This document shows, piece after piece, positions 1 to 13,470 of a stretch of DNA of 64,000 nt. The position numbers were made by a program, and so were the translations under genes. The stretch is from positions 14,954,571 to 15,018,570 of the forward strand of contig NC_045138.2 in NCBI RefSeq assembly GCF_008831285.2, given 5' to 3'. Every line of letters begins with the position of its first letter. The stretch's first letter is position 1. The stretch is from Nymphaea colorata (Eukaryota; Streptophyta; Magnoliopsida; Nymphaeales; Nymphaeaceae). A model generated the notes under the pieces. The model was not told where the DNA came from, did not search any database, and saw only the letters and a program-made list of their open reading frames with translations.

Positions 1-380
1 AATCAGAAAGTACTCTCCCATTTATTTAACTCATGAAGTCATTGTTTACTTTATTCATTTGTATTTTTTTTTCGATTTTCTAGTATTATGAATGTTTTAA
101 GGGAATGGTATGAGCGATTTTGACAACATTGCTTGGGATTCGGTTGCCATTTCCACTGCTTTTCTTTGTAGCTAAAAGAAATAATAAAACTGAATGAAAT
201 CAACGTATCAGTTTTATGTGGTTGACCGTGACATCTATCGCTAAGAGGGTGTTTAATTTGGTGTGGTGTAACTCGCGAAGCGTGTTCAACATGTTCTTCG
301 CGCACAAAAGTGATGTGCCACTTATGTCCCTTGTTTGCGTTGATCAATGGGGACAATCTGTCTTTGCAAAATAGTCCAAT

Positions 381-498
381 GTCATAACTCTGTTATGCAG
401 GATTTTGGATTACTTTGAAAGAGAGATCCACACATTTATGTCATAACTCTGTTATGCAGGATTTTGGATTACTTTGAAAGAGAGATCCCCACATTTAC
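381..498. repeat. 59-bp tandem duplication, two units
   Basis: The segment beginning gtcataactctgttatgcag at 381 is repeated head to tail at 440. The copies differ at only a few bases, such as cacattta against cccacattta near the end, which indicates a recent local duplication. Confidence 0.9.
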
Positions 499-670
499 GT
501 CAAGCATTTCATTTATAGGTTTATTTGAATAAATATCGTTAGGCAAGACAAATTCATATCTATAACAAAGCTGGTTCACTGTAAGCTTTTTTTTTTTTTT
601 TTTTTTTTGAAAATTCCATACTATATGTGACGTAGAATGTAACAACATGTGGAGGAGATATATTATTATC

Positions 671-815
671 AGGTGCTGAGTCAGGGGGTGCAGGGCCCTG
701 GCCCTCCCTAAAAAAAATTACATATAAATTTTATTTATTTATCCTATATAAGAATTTTGAAAAAGATATTTGGACCCTGTCAAAATTTTGAAACTATAAT
801 TGGGTCTCTTTCATA
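671..815 (+). mobile_element. Decayed hAT-like MITE fragment
   Basis: The stretch matches the element in LHW intron 5 (7529 onward): a G/C-rich head with agggccctggccctccc, then acatataaatttta, cctatata and gaccctgtcaaaattttgaaact. The 5' terminal motif is damaged and no target-site duplication is visible. Confidence 0.55.
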
Positions 816-3800
816 AAAAAAAAAACTTATATGAATATGTGTTTGTTGTGAGCCACTATTATGTGGACTTTAGCACAGTGTAAAGAGCATTTTATGAGCC
901 AACTCAAGCTAAGCCGCAAAGTGCGTAGCTTGTCTTTGAAGCTCCCTATTGTGCATGCCGAGCCTTTAATGGGTACAGTAAAGCTGCAGTGACTGAACGC
1001 ATGGCTCGGACCCACTTGGAACCAAGCTTAAAGGCTGCAGAAACTGGATAGTTCGGACCCACTTGCAGCCAAGCTTGACCTAAGTGCCACTTGCTAGGCA
1101 AGTTGCTTGAACAGCTAAAAGTGTGGAACATTGTGAGTGGCCTTTTGAAGGACACCGCACTAGAGAAAAGTGCCAAAATTAACTAAGCATTTGATATGGA
1201 TGGGGCTCAGCCTATTGATTCTTAACCCATGAAGGATGATTAGGTATGGGTGTGTAAAAAGAATCCCACACCAAAAATTGGAATTGAATTGTTGATTTTG
1301 GATTCCGGATTTTGTAATTGAGTCGGACCAATCACATTCAGTTGCAGTTTAGATATGTGAGGATAATATCCGAATTGTTGCCTGAATTATAAGGCTCCTA
1401 GCTACATTTGATAGTCTCGGATCTCAGATTTGATGCCACCACAAATCGGATTTATATGAAACTTAGAACCAGAGATCTGCAGCTTGATCAACGTATCATA
1501 GATCTGAATCATAGATCAGTCAGGAAGCTTGTGCACATCACTTATTCAAACACGAGTAGAATACTGGAGATTATATTTAAAAAATGAGAATGTTTTTAGG
1601 TGTTTGATTAGTGGAGATAAATTGCCCGTAGAGAGTGTACCCAGACAAAAAGTCTTCAACAATCAATCACGCCCTAATTCTGAAATGGAAAAATATGCTG
1701 GTTTGAGTATATGCAAGAGTCTAGAAGGCCGTACAGTAGCCTGGGCCTACCAGACCCCGGGTGGGTCCCATTTACTTTTTCCATGCATGTGTAACAGGAA
1801 CTTTATAATATTAATGTACAAAAGGACTATAATTATCAAGTCACATGCCCCAATTTTTTTTATTTCATGTTTAATGGCAGCCTCCTTTCCCTTTTCTGTT
1901 TCTTTTTCCAATATCTACATGAGAAGCCCATATCTACCTTCTCAGCTATTTTTAAACATAAATGCACATTTTGTTTCTAAAATTATACAGTTAGCTTTTA
2001 ATTAAAAATGGTACTGAAACAGGCTTCAATCATTAATTTGAAGAAAAAAACCGAATAAATCATGTTATTTAATCTCGGTTCAACGTATATTTAATGCGGA
2101 TTCCAATTTAATTTTGAATACAACATTTCACCAGCATTAATGGAATCATATCAATTGATGGAATCATATCATTTGATTAAATAAGTTGCCTTCACAAGGG
2201 AAAGGCAGAAGAGAGCTTGATTGATTGAAAGATGTGACAACCAACTAGAATAGTCGAGTTAATAGTAACTGAGAGCTTACTATGGGGCGTTTGTTTGCCC
2301 CTGGATATCAGATCCCCTCCCATCTCAAGTCCTCTTTTTGTGGGTCCACTGTTTAAACAAACAGCGGATCTCCACATGAATGAAAAATGTGGATCTTAAA
2401 TTCACTTTTCCCCTTCGAAACCTATAATTTGAGGTCTGATAGGGAGAGGTCGGACCTCAAATCCATGAATCTAAGATCCCTAAGAGGGCGTTTTGATAGC
2501 ATCGAATTTGATGAGAGAAAAAAAATTCTTAAATCCGTTTTTTTCTCACTGAAAAGAAATAAAATAAAGATCTTAAATGAGGAATTTAGGTATGACTTAA
2601 GATCCTTAATTTGATTAACTATGGATCTTATCCTGAGTGGTTTGTCACAATTCCTAATTATTTTTCAAATTTGAGTACACCATGTACCATGCAAGGTCTT
2701 GCGGTAAGGGGGAACGCGGATTTCATGGGACATTATAACATGGTGTTTTATGAATTTGTCTCTTTTTAAGATGGATTTATGAAACATTTTACTATTGTTT
2801 CGAGTTACCTCTTCCTTTGGCTTTGCAGATCCTCAAGAAGACTGGACTACCCACTCATTCATTTGCTTGTCAATTAAAAGGTCTATTTTAATTTACTTGT
2901 GAAGACAAATCAATGATGCTGGATGTTGCAAGATGGCTAAAATTTAAAAATTTGTTGTTAAAAAACGGTTGGTTTACGGTGCAACAACAGTTTATGGTAG
3001 TTTTCACTGTCTAAGACTATTAGCATAATTGATTTTTACTTTGTTTTGAAGACCTAACAGGCCACTAGTCCCTACATTCCTTACATTTTATTAAGCCATA
3101 AAGACGAACATATCATATTAAACAAAACCATAAACAACTTCCAACTTCTTTTGTCAATAACCTAATCCCAGCTAAAGGCTTTAAAGCAGAAGTAGGAAAG
3201 TAGGAAAAGTAATAAACTAAAACTTCAGTCATCCCCCACCAGAGTTCGTTCAACACCTTCCATTTTAAAGAAAACTGAACCAAGAAAAGGCAGCCATTTC
3301 AAATCTAGTCTAGATCTTAATGCACCAATTCTTGTTTACGGGGTAGGTAGATCAATGGTGATAATATTATTCGATATCCGGTTCGATGCGGCTTCTTAAG
3401 AGAAATCAGACCCAATTAACAACCATACGAATTTCTCATGTTCGGGCCAAGGTACATATAAAAATTGAATTCACTTTTATAATTTGGCAATTTGTGCACT
3501 CTAATACACATTTTAACATTATGATCATTTCATGTTCGATTCGAATCGGATCGTGGGTATTTAGATGCTCAAGATCCGGACCCGATGAAGCATTTGGGTG
3601 CATTTGCTGAAAACTTCACATCTTTGTCGGAACCGTCATTATTAAAAATTGGACATTGGGGGAATCATGATCCACTGAAAATCTTTGCGCAATGAGATTT
3701 AAATATAGTGGGGAGCGAGCAATTACGCCTTTCTTTTCCCCCGCATTAATTATTTAAATAAGGGCCGAAGGTCTATTATCAGCGCCATTTCCACGATTCA

Positions 3801-4288
3801 TGGCCCCCACGAGATTCGATCCCCCGACCTAAAACATACAAGGAAAAAAAACCAACTTAACAAAAAAAAAAGACTGAAGATGTGAGGGGAGAGAGAGTAT
3901 TTTTTTGGACTAAATTGCCCCTACGGAGAGCATCCTCCTACTTTTCGACTGCCATGTGCGGGAGGGGTCTAGGGGTAATTTTGGGATGTGGCAGTCAGAA
4001 GAGCGAAATTTGGGAAAAGACAGGGGAATGTTGAGGGCAGTTTGGGGAATTGAGAGCGATAAATGGAGGCAAGAGTGACGACAGTGGGGAGGAGGGCACA
4101 CGCGAGCGTCTGTGTTGTTGCAGAGAGTGGTGTTTTTAGTTCTTCCCTCAGTTCGTCTGAATCGTCTCTGACCTGAAACCTTTGTTCCTCTTTTGCCCCC
4201 TTTCATTCTCTCCCTCTCTTTCTTTAGACTAGGGGAGGGGAAATGGCGATGACAATCATTGCTGTGTCCTTCCTGATAGCTTGAGGTC

Positions 4289-4600
4289 TCTCTGTCTCTG
4301 TCTCTCTCTCTCTCTAGTTGCAGTACGCCCACTTTCTTCCTCTTCTTCTTCTTCTCTCTACTGGAGAGGAATGGATTACCGGAACATGAAAGGGAGAAAT
4401 TTGGAGATGCTGAGGAGGAGGAGTGGAGGAGTGAGGACGAAGCAGGCAGGGAGGGGATCCTGCAGAGGAAGCTAGAAGGGGACGATCTTTTTTCCTCTCT
4501 TTGGTCTCTGATTTGTTTGTTCTATCTTAATCTTTTTTGGGTGGGAGTGTGAAGTTTTTTCCTGTAGTGGGAGTTTCTTTGGCTTCGGGGGATTCTGGAG
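4289..4600 (+). promoter_or_regulatory. CT-rich leader of the LHW gene with a possible upstream ORF
   Basis: A (CT)n tract at about 4289-4317 and a TTC-rich tract at about 4335-4360 precede the coding start, a common plant core-promoter or 5' UTR composition. An ATG at 4371 opens a 34-codon frame ending at 4475, 125 bases before the LHW start. It begins MDYRNMKGRN and is arginine-rich. I infer a candidate uORF; no transcription start can be seen from sequence alone. Confidence 0.45.
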
Positions 4601-7600
4601 ATGGGATCGCTGTTGAGGGAGGTGCTCAAGAGCATCTGTTCAGGGAATGGCTGGACGTATGCGGTATTCTGGAAGCCCAAGCAGCGAAATCCAATGTAAG
4701 CTTCCAGGCATTGTTCTCTATTCCGGCATGCTTCCTGTTTCTAGTGAGTCGTTCTTGGCATTTGTCGTTTTATTCTTGCTTGGTTCATTTGCTTGGATGT
4801 TGTTTCCTCTTTTCTTTGTCGGTGATTACCTCTTCAACTGATACAATACTGATGATTTTTCTTTACCCTGTGGCTTTCTCGTTCTGTTGTTCGGTTGTCA
4901 CTTTTCTGTATTTGATGTTTTTGGTTTTCCTCCAATGGTGATTGTGACTTTTTGTGGTGTCTCTTGATTTTGTGAAAATGGTTCTGAAGGAGATGGTGGT
5001 ATGGATCATATTGACCGAAAGACTTTACTTTTTTTGAATGGATTATTTATTTATTTATTTATTTCTGCATTAGTTCTTTTCTTGGTGTAATGGCGTGAAA
5101 AAGGTGGTCTTTTCCACCTACCCTTTCGCAATTTTTTTTTCCTTGAACCTTTTTTTATTGCTGTTTTCTGTACTTTTTTATGTCTTTGGGTTGGTGGTAG
5201 AGACTGTGGCGGCTAGGTGCTGTAGTATTGTTGTGACTTGTGGGCTTCCTGTTGGAAACTTTAGAAAATTATTATTTATTGAGTCCAAGATATTGGATTT
5301 ATGTCAGATTGGTTTGTCGTGTCTGCAATTTACATTTCCGATCTTGAGTTTTTTGATAACTAAGAATCCTAAACGGGAACTTTCTTGTTTGAAAATAAAA
5401 ATGCTTCTTCTTCTTAATCTTAATTGTGTTTCATATCTTCATCTTTTTTGACGAGTTTCCTATCTAATGCACTAATACTTCTTTTTGAAAATTACTTGTA
5501 AAATATCAGATGTTTTCTTCACTAGTTTTCTTTTTGGAGAGTGTGAATGTTACTATCCCAGGTGTTATGCATTCTTCCTAATGAAATTTCTGGTGCTGTA
5601 GGATTTTGGCGTGGGAAGAAGGACATTTTGAGCAGGGATTATATCCAGGGCAATTTGGTTCTGCAACAGGAAGCCGACCAGTGCTTTTGGGAGAATGGGA
5701 ATTGAGTCACCAAAGAAACAGTGAATCTAAGTCTTCTGGAAATGATCGGTTGGGTGTGCTTTTCTCAAAGATGAGGGACCAGGTTCATGTGATTGGGAAA
5801 GGGTATAACCTTTCAGTTCTTGTTGTTGTTATTCTAAGAAGTACCATGTTGTAGATTAAGTTGTTCTGGTCTATCTGTTCTCCTGTTCATGCTATCTCAG
5901 ATTCTTATTCAACTATTTTATGAAATTTCATTTGAAGAAGTATAATTTTGTTGTATGAATTATTTTGAAGTCCATTGATTCTTGGCAAGGTTGATGCAAA
6001 TCCCCAATTGGTTGTTCTGCATTAACCTTTGCTCCCTCAATCCCTTGTTAGTTGTTACCAATGCTTAAAAGCCATAGCTTTAGGAGCCTTACTTCATTTT
6101 ACTTTTCTAAGCCAGTTACTGGATTGAATGGACAAATGGCATGTAAACTTGTTCACTTCTCCAATACTTGCTAATATTGTGAAGGAAAAGAAAAATAATT
6201 CTTTTTTTTGTCATTTTTCCTTTTTTCTCCTAGTGTACTGCTTTGTTATAAAGGTACATAAAAAAATTGGTAGTTATTTTTGTTAAGCTTCAGTTCTTTC
6301 TAGCTTGATGCCATTTATGATTTATTATTTCTGTGGTAGACCTACCTACTTGTCTACCTGTTATTTTGATGTTTCATTATTTTTTGTACTATTTGTTCCA
6401 GAATTGTGGGCAAAGTTTTTCTCACGGGAACACACAGATGGGTCTTCCAAGACACTTGCATGGATGAAGGATATACCTCTGAGGCAGTTGTTTATGGAAC
6501 TAGTTTTGAGGTAACTTAGAAAAATTTTATCATCGTTTTGTTTGATATTGATATATGCTCCTGTGTTGATAGAAAATTAGGGCCTGTTACGGTGGTGGAG
6601 AAAATGGTTTGAGACAGGCTTTATGTCTCTTCCGTGCTCTCCCCATTCAAACATGGATGGGTTTCTCAGGACGTTCTTCACTAAAAAAAGTTGACTTTGT
6701 ATCCTTTTCCGTCTCACATTGGAGGCATCCAGCAACAGGAAAAAGGAGGAATTTTTACGTGACCCCTCTCCATTGAACTTGTGAACATGTCCGCAACTTG
6801 GTTACCTGAAATTCTTGTGCTCATTTGAAAAATCATTGGTAATGCAAATGATTTTAGTAAGATTACTGCTGCTGCTGTGTGCTAATACAGTGGTATCTTC
6901 AACACCTCCCTTGGAAATATGCATGTAACTGGGTTCGGATGATCACTCATCACGTTGAATTTTGATGGAATTAGAGAACTGCTATGATACTAATTTTATA
7001 TTTGGGAACCCTCTATTTTGTTAACCTTATCTTAGTGCGATGTTTGCCCTTCTTCATTGATTTGATATTTTTTTTAACCATGACCTTTAAGTCTTCATGC
7101 AGCTCTTATAATGGTTTGCAAATTGCAATGTTGGTAAAATCCTTTCTTGTCAAATAAAGTGAACCCTCTACAATGTTCTTGTTGATGCTTTAGTTGTTTA
7201 TATAATAGTAATAAGAGTAAAACCATAATTTTTGTAGTAATAGTCAAGCAGGAACTAATTGTAAGTTGGGCCGTTTTTCTTCTTGTCCTTCTTCACAGAA
7301 CTCTGCTGAATGGTACCATCAGTTTTCTGCAGGAATACAGGTGTGGAATTATTAATGCTTACATGTATATCGTACCTTACCTGATTTCTGTTGAGGATGA
7401 CAAAGCTTATCTTTTGACTTTTATTTTGCAGACGGTTGCCATTATTTCTGTATCATCACATGGTGTTCTTCAATGTGGTTCAGTTAAAAGGGTGAGTTAA
7501 ACTTTCTTTAACAATTTGACCTCATGGACAGGGGCGGAGTCAAGGGGTGCCCGGCAGGGCCCTGTCCCCACCTCAATTTCTTTTTTAAAAAAATTACATA

Positions 7601-10600
7601 TAAAGTTTTAAAATTTTCATTTATCCTATATAGCAATTTTGAAAAATGATATTTTGGTCCCTGTCAAAATTTTGAAACTGTAATTTGGCCCTCAGTCAAC
7701 TCATTTATCATAAGAGATAAACCTCTAAATAAGGTATCACACTTTTTACCAGAAAAACAGTTTTTCTTTTATGACCTGTCAAGAAGTAAAATTCTTTGAA
7801 AAGAGTGATCTATTATGATTCTTTTTCAATTCTAGCATTTCATTTAATTAGGAACTAGGCCGTGAAAGCATTTTTAAAATGCTTGAATCTACTTTATTAG
7901 GGAAGCTAGGCCTTCTTTCTGATGCATTTTGGACATATATAGATTCACCTGTTTACCAATTATAGGTGTCTGCTTTTTCACTATGGCATGCTTTTCCACT
8001 TTCTTTTTGCAGATTGGAGAAAGTATGGGCTTTGTCAATCTTGTGAGAAATATTTTTATGCAGTTTGGTGTCAATAGTGCTTCATCGCTAGAAATTATGC
8101 CCATGGTATCAGGGCAGAACATAAATCTGCCCAAGTTTTCTGATGTTTATGGTGATATTGGTTCAGCTGATATTTGTCATGTTAAAATGGAAGGACCTGA
8201 AACCTCTCTTAGTGAGATTCCTGGCAAACCTATCTGTCAGCCTGGTAGCTTCTTATCTAATGACCTCCAAACCTGTAGTTCTCTACTTGAAACCCTTGGT
8301 GGTGCCATCTGTTCTAATGCTTCTACAGTTCCCTCAGTTTCCTGCTCGGTTATTCCTTCTACAGAAGCTTTTGGGGATTTGTTTCAGCAGAAGGCTCTTC
8401 TACCAGTGAAGCCCAACTCGTTGCCTAAGGACCAATTGGAGTTTGCATTGACAGGAGGAACCACATCTGCCATTTTAGACCCTTCCATGCAATTAAACCA
8501 ACACATCTCACAAAGATCAGCCAAATCTTGTGGCAATGTAAATAAGTTGCAGCAACAGAGTGTGCCAAATAACATTCCCCTTCTGGACTGTACAGTCTTT
8601 CCAAAACATGAAATTGATGAAAACAAGATGCTTCTTCTACCTGACATTTCCTCTGGTTTAGTTTCTAACAGAAGTGATATAGTTAATTCTAGAACTGGTA
8701 TTAGTGAACCTATAAATTCAGATCCATCTGTTTCGTGGAAGTTAGTTCACACCCATCAGTCTCCTTTTCCGCAGAGTACTCGCATTCAGTATGCTGATTT
8801 AGCTTCTGTGCCCTTGTCTTCCGGTGATTCAAAAGAACTATGTGATTTCCAGATTAATTCTAGCCCGCCTGGAGTTCCTAGAACAAGCAGTAGTGTATCT
8901 GTTATTGATGGCCATCCTCTGGCGGTGAGCACTGTAATGCCTGCAAAAGTAGAGAACGATCTTTTTCAAGCCATTGGCCTTCCATATAATGGGTCCCGTC
9001 TGGATAAGCACTATCCTTGCCATGGAGCGCTTTCTAACCATGTGGCAAACTTTGTGCAAATTGGTTCATCGAATGATCTCATACCAAAGGTAAACTTGCA
9101 ACCTGCCAAAACTGATTTTGACGATAACTTGGTCACAGTAGCTGGAAGTGGGAACAGTCCTGAAAAGTTTGGGTGCTTAGGCGAGGTTAAATTGAACACA
9201 TCATCTGCAAGTTTGCAACTTCCTTCTGGCAACCATGTACTTGGTCAATTGCATTCGGATCTTAAGAACAATGAATGTCAGAGTGGATGCAGTAGTATTG
9301 ACTCACAGCTGAAACATGTTGAGAACACTTACACTAGACCTGACTTTTGTTCATGTACATCTGACTTGAATATTGCTTCTATTTTGAAGGCATTTGGTGA
9401 TGGCCATATTGACAATAGCAGTTTTTCTGAAAATAGATCTGAGAATCTTCTAGATGCTATAGTTTCCAGTGTTCGTTCCTACTCTGATCGAAGTTCCAAT
9501 CTTCATACATCTGGAAAGGCCGTGTCGACCACAATTGGCTCTTCACATACTGAAGCTACTCCATTTGAACTTTTGACTGTCTCGGAAAAAAAACATGAGG
9601 CTGCTTGTGTAGCTCAACATCTTTTGAACTCGGAAATGGTCATGCCAAATTGTTGTTCTCTGTCTGAGTGCAGTGTGAGCAGAACAGCAGAAGGCTCCCA
9701 AACAGATGGGGCCTCAAAATCTCAAGTCAGTATGAAGATGGAGAGCTCAAACTTGCAACATGATAACACCTTGTCCATGCACAGTGGCAGGGCAGAGGAA
9801 TCTGCAAAAGGGAAGCAGAAAAGGCCTAAGCCAGGAGAGAGCACAAGGCCAAGACCAAAAGATCGGCAGCAGATCCAGGATCGTGTTAAGGAGTTGCGGG
9901 AAATTGTACCTAATGGAGCCAAGGTACATTTGTTATAGCTTTCATTCACCAAGTTATTTTTTAGACAAACTGGCCTATGGCCTGGTGAAACTTGGATTAG
10001 ATTGTCTTTTGTATTTGCCAAGTCGCACTAGTTCATTTTACCTTTTAAGCTTAGCAACATTAAGCTCTATTTGTTTGCTAATTATTTTGGTTAAAGAGAG
10101 GCTCTAATTCTCTGACCGCCTTTTTGTTGTTATGGTATGGCAAGCTGGCCCTTCAGAGTCCTGGCCAAATTGCTTTAAGGCATCATGCACTGATTAACTA
10201 TTGTATCGCATTGTGCAACAGTGCAGCATTGATGCTTTGCTTGAGCGTACAATTAAACACATGCTTTTCCTACAAAGCGTGACCAAGCATGCAGACAAGT
10301 TAAAACAGACTGGGGAATCAAAGGTTGGCAGTTGATGTTTTTTGTTGCTCTGGCCCATTATTTTTTACTGGATTTCAGATTTCTTCTCTAAGGCTGAACA
10401 TCTATGTACATGCAGTTGATAAGCAAGGACGGTGGCTTGCTCTTAAAGGACAACTTTGAGGGTGGGGCTACATGGGCATTTGAAGTTGGCTCAAAATCCA
10501 TGGTATGCCCTATAATAGTTGAGGATCTAAATGTGCCCCGTCAAATGCTTGTGGAGGTAGCAATATTTGTACAGTTTTTTATCATATACATTTAGACTAG

Positions 10601-11577
10601 TGTTGTGTCGCTTATCCGTCATTTTGTTCAGATGCTTTGTGAAGAGCGAGGTTTCTTCCTGGAGATAGCAGACATGATTCGAGGAATGGGATTAACAATC
10701 CTCAAGGGTGTGATGGAAACCCGTGATGACAAGATTTGGGCACACTTTGCTGTTGAGGTAAAGATTGTCTAATCCAACTTTTTTATGTACCACCACCATA
10801 GGTAGGCAGCAGGTGGTGAGTGGGGAACATGAAGGGTGTCAAGTTGAATACACTGGATCAAGTTGAAACCCTTTCATTCTGTTTCCTGTGCTTTTCTTGT
10901 AAGGCTCAGTGGTCAGGGCACACCCTCATCAACCCCTCACAAGGAAAAAAAAAATCTTATTTATTGTAACCATTGGCCTGTGATTGTGTATGCACGTTCT
11001 ATTGTTCCACCTTTGTGATGTTCCTGTTGATTTGCAAAATGAAAGATCTCGGAGGAGCATTTGTTTCTTCTTTTCTAAGTTTTCGTTTATAAAGTCCTTT
11101 ATGTGGTTCTTCATGTAAAAATTTTACTTTTGCCATTTGGTCGAAAGTAGCATACACTTGTTTTTTCAGATGCCTGAGGTTGCTAATACAAATTGCAGTT
11201 GTTAATTAAACTTAATAATGCTATTATACGAGAAATAGATGTTGCATCTCTGTTTTCATGACATTGGAAAACTACTGTTACACTATGCTTTCTTCTAGAA
11301 AATGCTTTAGTGAGTAGGATCTGCTCTATTTGTATGTGGGTGGGCATGTTGCTTTTGTACGTTTTGCTGTCTGACTAGCCTCAACTAATCACTGTTCTTG
11401 GGTTGGCAGGCAAACAGAGATATTACGAGGATGGAGGTTTTTATGTCACTTGTTCATCTCCTGGAACAGATTTCCAACAGTAGACCACCCAAGACTATGA
11501 CTGGAGGGCTTCCAACATTTGATTCATACCATCGATCCTCGATACCTGCAGCTGGATCTATGGAAAGGTTGCAATGA
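4601..11577 (+). CDS. LHW: LHW-type atypical bHLH transcription factor
   Basis: Ten exons join in frame: 4601-4695, 5602-5802, 6402-6510, 7299-7340, 7432-7491, 8013-9923, 10222-10323, 10416-10556, 10632-10757, 11410-11577, giving 984 residues. The start is chosen because MGSLLREVLKSIC and WTYAVFWK match the conserved LHW-family N-terminus. Residues 1 to about 180 form the MYC_N-like domain, with VIGKGIVGKVF and EWYHQFSAGIQ. A long serine-rich middle follows, nearly all from exon 6. The bHLH lies at about 780-838 (RPRPKDRQQIQDRVKELRE, then CSIDALLERTIKHM). The basic region lacks the usual E-box contact residues, as in the family. The C-terminal part (LLLKDNFEGG, VCPIIVEDL, FFLEIADMIRGMGLTI) is the ACT-like dimerisation region. 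Arabidopsis LHW pairs with TMO5-type bHLHs in the nucleus to drive vascular cell divisions. The protein is longer than Arabidopsis LHW. The exact paralogue (LHW or a LHL) is not resolved. Confidence 0.92.
7529..7697 (+). mobile_element. hAT-like MITE, 3'-truncated, in LHW intron 5
   Basis: It begins with the hAT-type terminus CAGGGGCGGAGTCAAGG, followed by a GC-rich segment and an AT-rich body like those at 671 and 26100. The right terminus is missing, so no target duplication can be paired. It sits in the 521-base intron between exons 5 and 6 and disturbs no splice site. Confidence 0.65.
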
Positions 11578-13435
11578 ATAGTCAGGGTGCCTGGATACAC
11601 AAGTACTGAGAGTAGGGTATTGCTTTGTTTGCCTACTATGACCAGTATTCTGGTTCCAGTCCAGAGCATGCTACACAATATTGGAATATTAGGCCTGTGA
11701 TATTGGTAGACATGCCATCGACGGGTTGATCAAAGCTGTGATAGTTGGTTCTTAGGAGCAATCAGTGCGAAATATTTGAAAGCATTGGTAGGGTATGTTT
11801 TTTCTGAGAATCTTCTTTTTTTATCGGGGTGAGGATTGATGACGTGGGAACTAGATTGAAAGCTTGTGAAGGGAGAAGGGTGTAATTACGAGAGCTGATG
11901 CTGAAGTTGCAAAAAGGTAGGTCTTTAATAAGGTCAAATTTGTTCACATTTCCCCTTGTGACCATTATATTTAGTCCCATGAATTTGTCATTCTTAATAT
12001 TCTAACTCATATTTATTTTATATTTCCAAATTGCATTTTCATTCATTATCACTAAAAGGACCTTGACACTCAAATCTGATTAACTAATGTACAGATCTGA
12101 AAAATGAGAATCATTGAATATATCCAGAATAGCAAAATGGTCGATGCCAGAATAGCGTCTGCCATTTATTAGTCCCTAATCTTCTGTGCTTTTTGATGTT
12201 GGTCCTCTTATTTAGGTTCTACTAATATGTTAAAAATTAAGCATAGTGTATGGCTGGTCATGTTCAGATGACTACCGAAATGACCATCATAACTGAATAC
12301 AAAGTTCTTAACTTTGCCGAGTCCAAAGATTGCCTTCCTGTGGATGGTCCATCTTTTGCTGATAGTGAAAAGCCTATGATTTTTATGCAACGGTAGTGTG
12401 CATCTCTGTAAACCTGTATGTGGGTAACAACTTTGGTATGGTGGATTGCTTTCTTTCCATGATTGTGATCCTTTTAGGGCAACTGAAACCTTTTATCTTT
12501 ACTGTCACAAATTTGGAGTGCTCGGTGATATCAGACTCAGCTGTTGCCGCTTTGATAGCATAAAGCTCCAGCTAGTGCTGCTGACAGGCGCCACATGATG
12601 CAGGATCCCTTTTCTCAACATGGCATCAAATATTTATTTTTTCTAAATGAATTTTAACTGGCAAAATTCTTTTGACCCGCTCAAGAAATAAGCGAATAAC
12701 AAAGGACTGCACATCCTTTTCAGAGTATCAGTCAGGCGCTCAACTTTCCTTCTTGGACAACAGCTTTGCATTCATTCAAATTACGAACTTGTTTCCTAAA
12801 ACCAAAATAGGATTATTTTTCAAAACTAAAAAGTGAGAAGAAAAAAGGCTCGCCGTTGACCTTTGCGGTATGGCTGGGCTACGGCCATCTGTCTCTTGTG
12901 GAACTCTCAAAAATTGGAAAGAGCAGACGTAGAATGCCCACTGAAAGAAATGAGATAAATGGGTCTTTCCACCTGAAGATGCCGGAGGCATTGAAGACGC
13001 TGCCCATTTCTTATATGCTGCCAGAGATTGGTCTCAAGATTTAACAGTGGGATAAACATAGCAAAGCTGCAGCCTCGTTCTGGCGGGAAGAAATCCGTTG
13101 GAGAGGTAATGGAGAGCGGGAAAGTGAAGGAAAAGAAACAATCCGAAAGGGTAAGAATTCATGAAATTTAGTATTCGTTTCAGGGCAAGCGAGACGCTGG
13201 TCTGGTTCATCATATGATGTTGGTGCTGATGATTCTGACAACAAAGATGGCGGTGTTGGTAGTAATGTCGGAAGTTTCGCTGAGAAAAGAAGATGAAAGT
13301 TTTGATGGGGAGCGGTTGTTTGAGAATAAATGGAAAAGTTGAACGCCAGTTTGATATTTTCAAAAAATTGAGCGGTGATCCGTTTGCTCATTTCGGTGAG
13401 GAGCGGTCACTTTATATATATACAGGGCAACGTAT

Positions 13436-13470
<35 letters not shown>

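Larger units (their letters stand above)
1..4288. other. AT-rich spacer upstream of the LHW gene
   Basis: I see no convincing gene here. The open frames are short, have no family resemblance and are crossed by low-complexity runs, including a poly-T run near 585-608. The stretch holds a 59-bp tandem repeat and a decayed hAT-like fragment, listed separately. The last few hundred bases before 4289 become GA/CT-rich and probably include the promoter of the downstream gene. Confidence 0.6.

Noticed and set aside
1529-2005. 158-codon plus-strand open frame
   Set aside because: Composition looks random, with no domain, no plausible promoter and no splice partners; AT-rich spacer.
2283-2620. gggcgtttgttt and gagggcgttttgatagc motifs resembling MITE ends
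   Set aside because: No matching inverted terminus or target duplication could be paired, so no element is called.
3910-4332. 140-codon minus-strand open frame
   Set aside because: It is the antisense of the GA/CT-rich LHW promoter and leader; low complexity, no family resemblance.
13034-13391. Overlapping minus-strand frames of over 100 codons and a plus-strand GKRDAGLV-like stretch
   Set aside because: The frames contradict each other, show no domain and lack a coherent exon chain.
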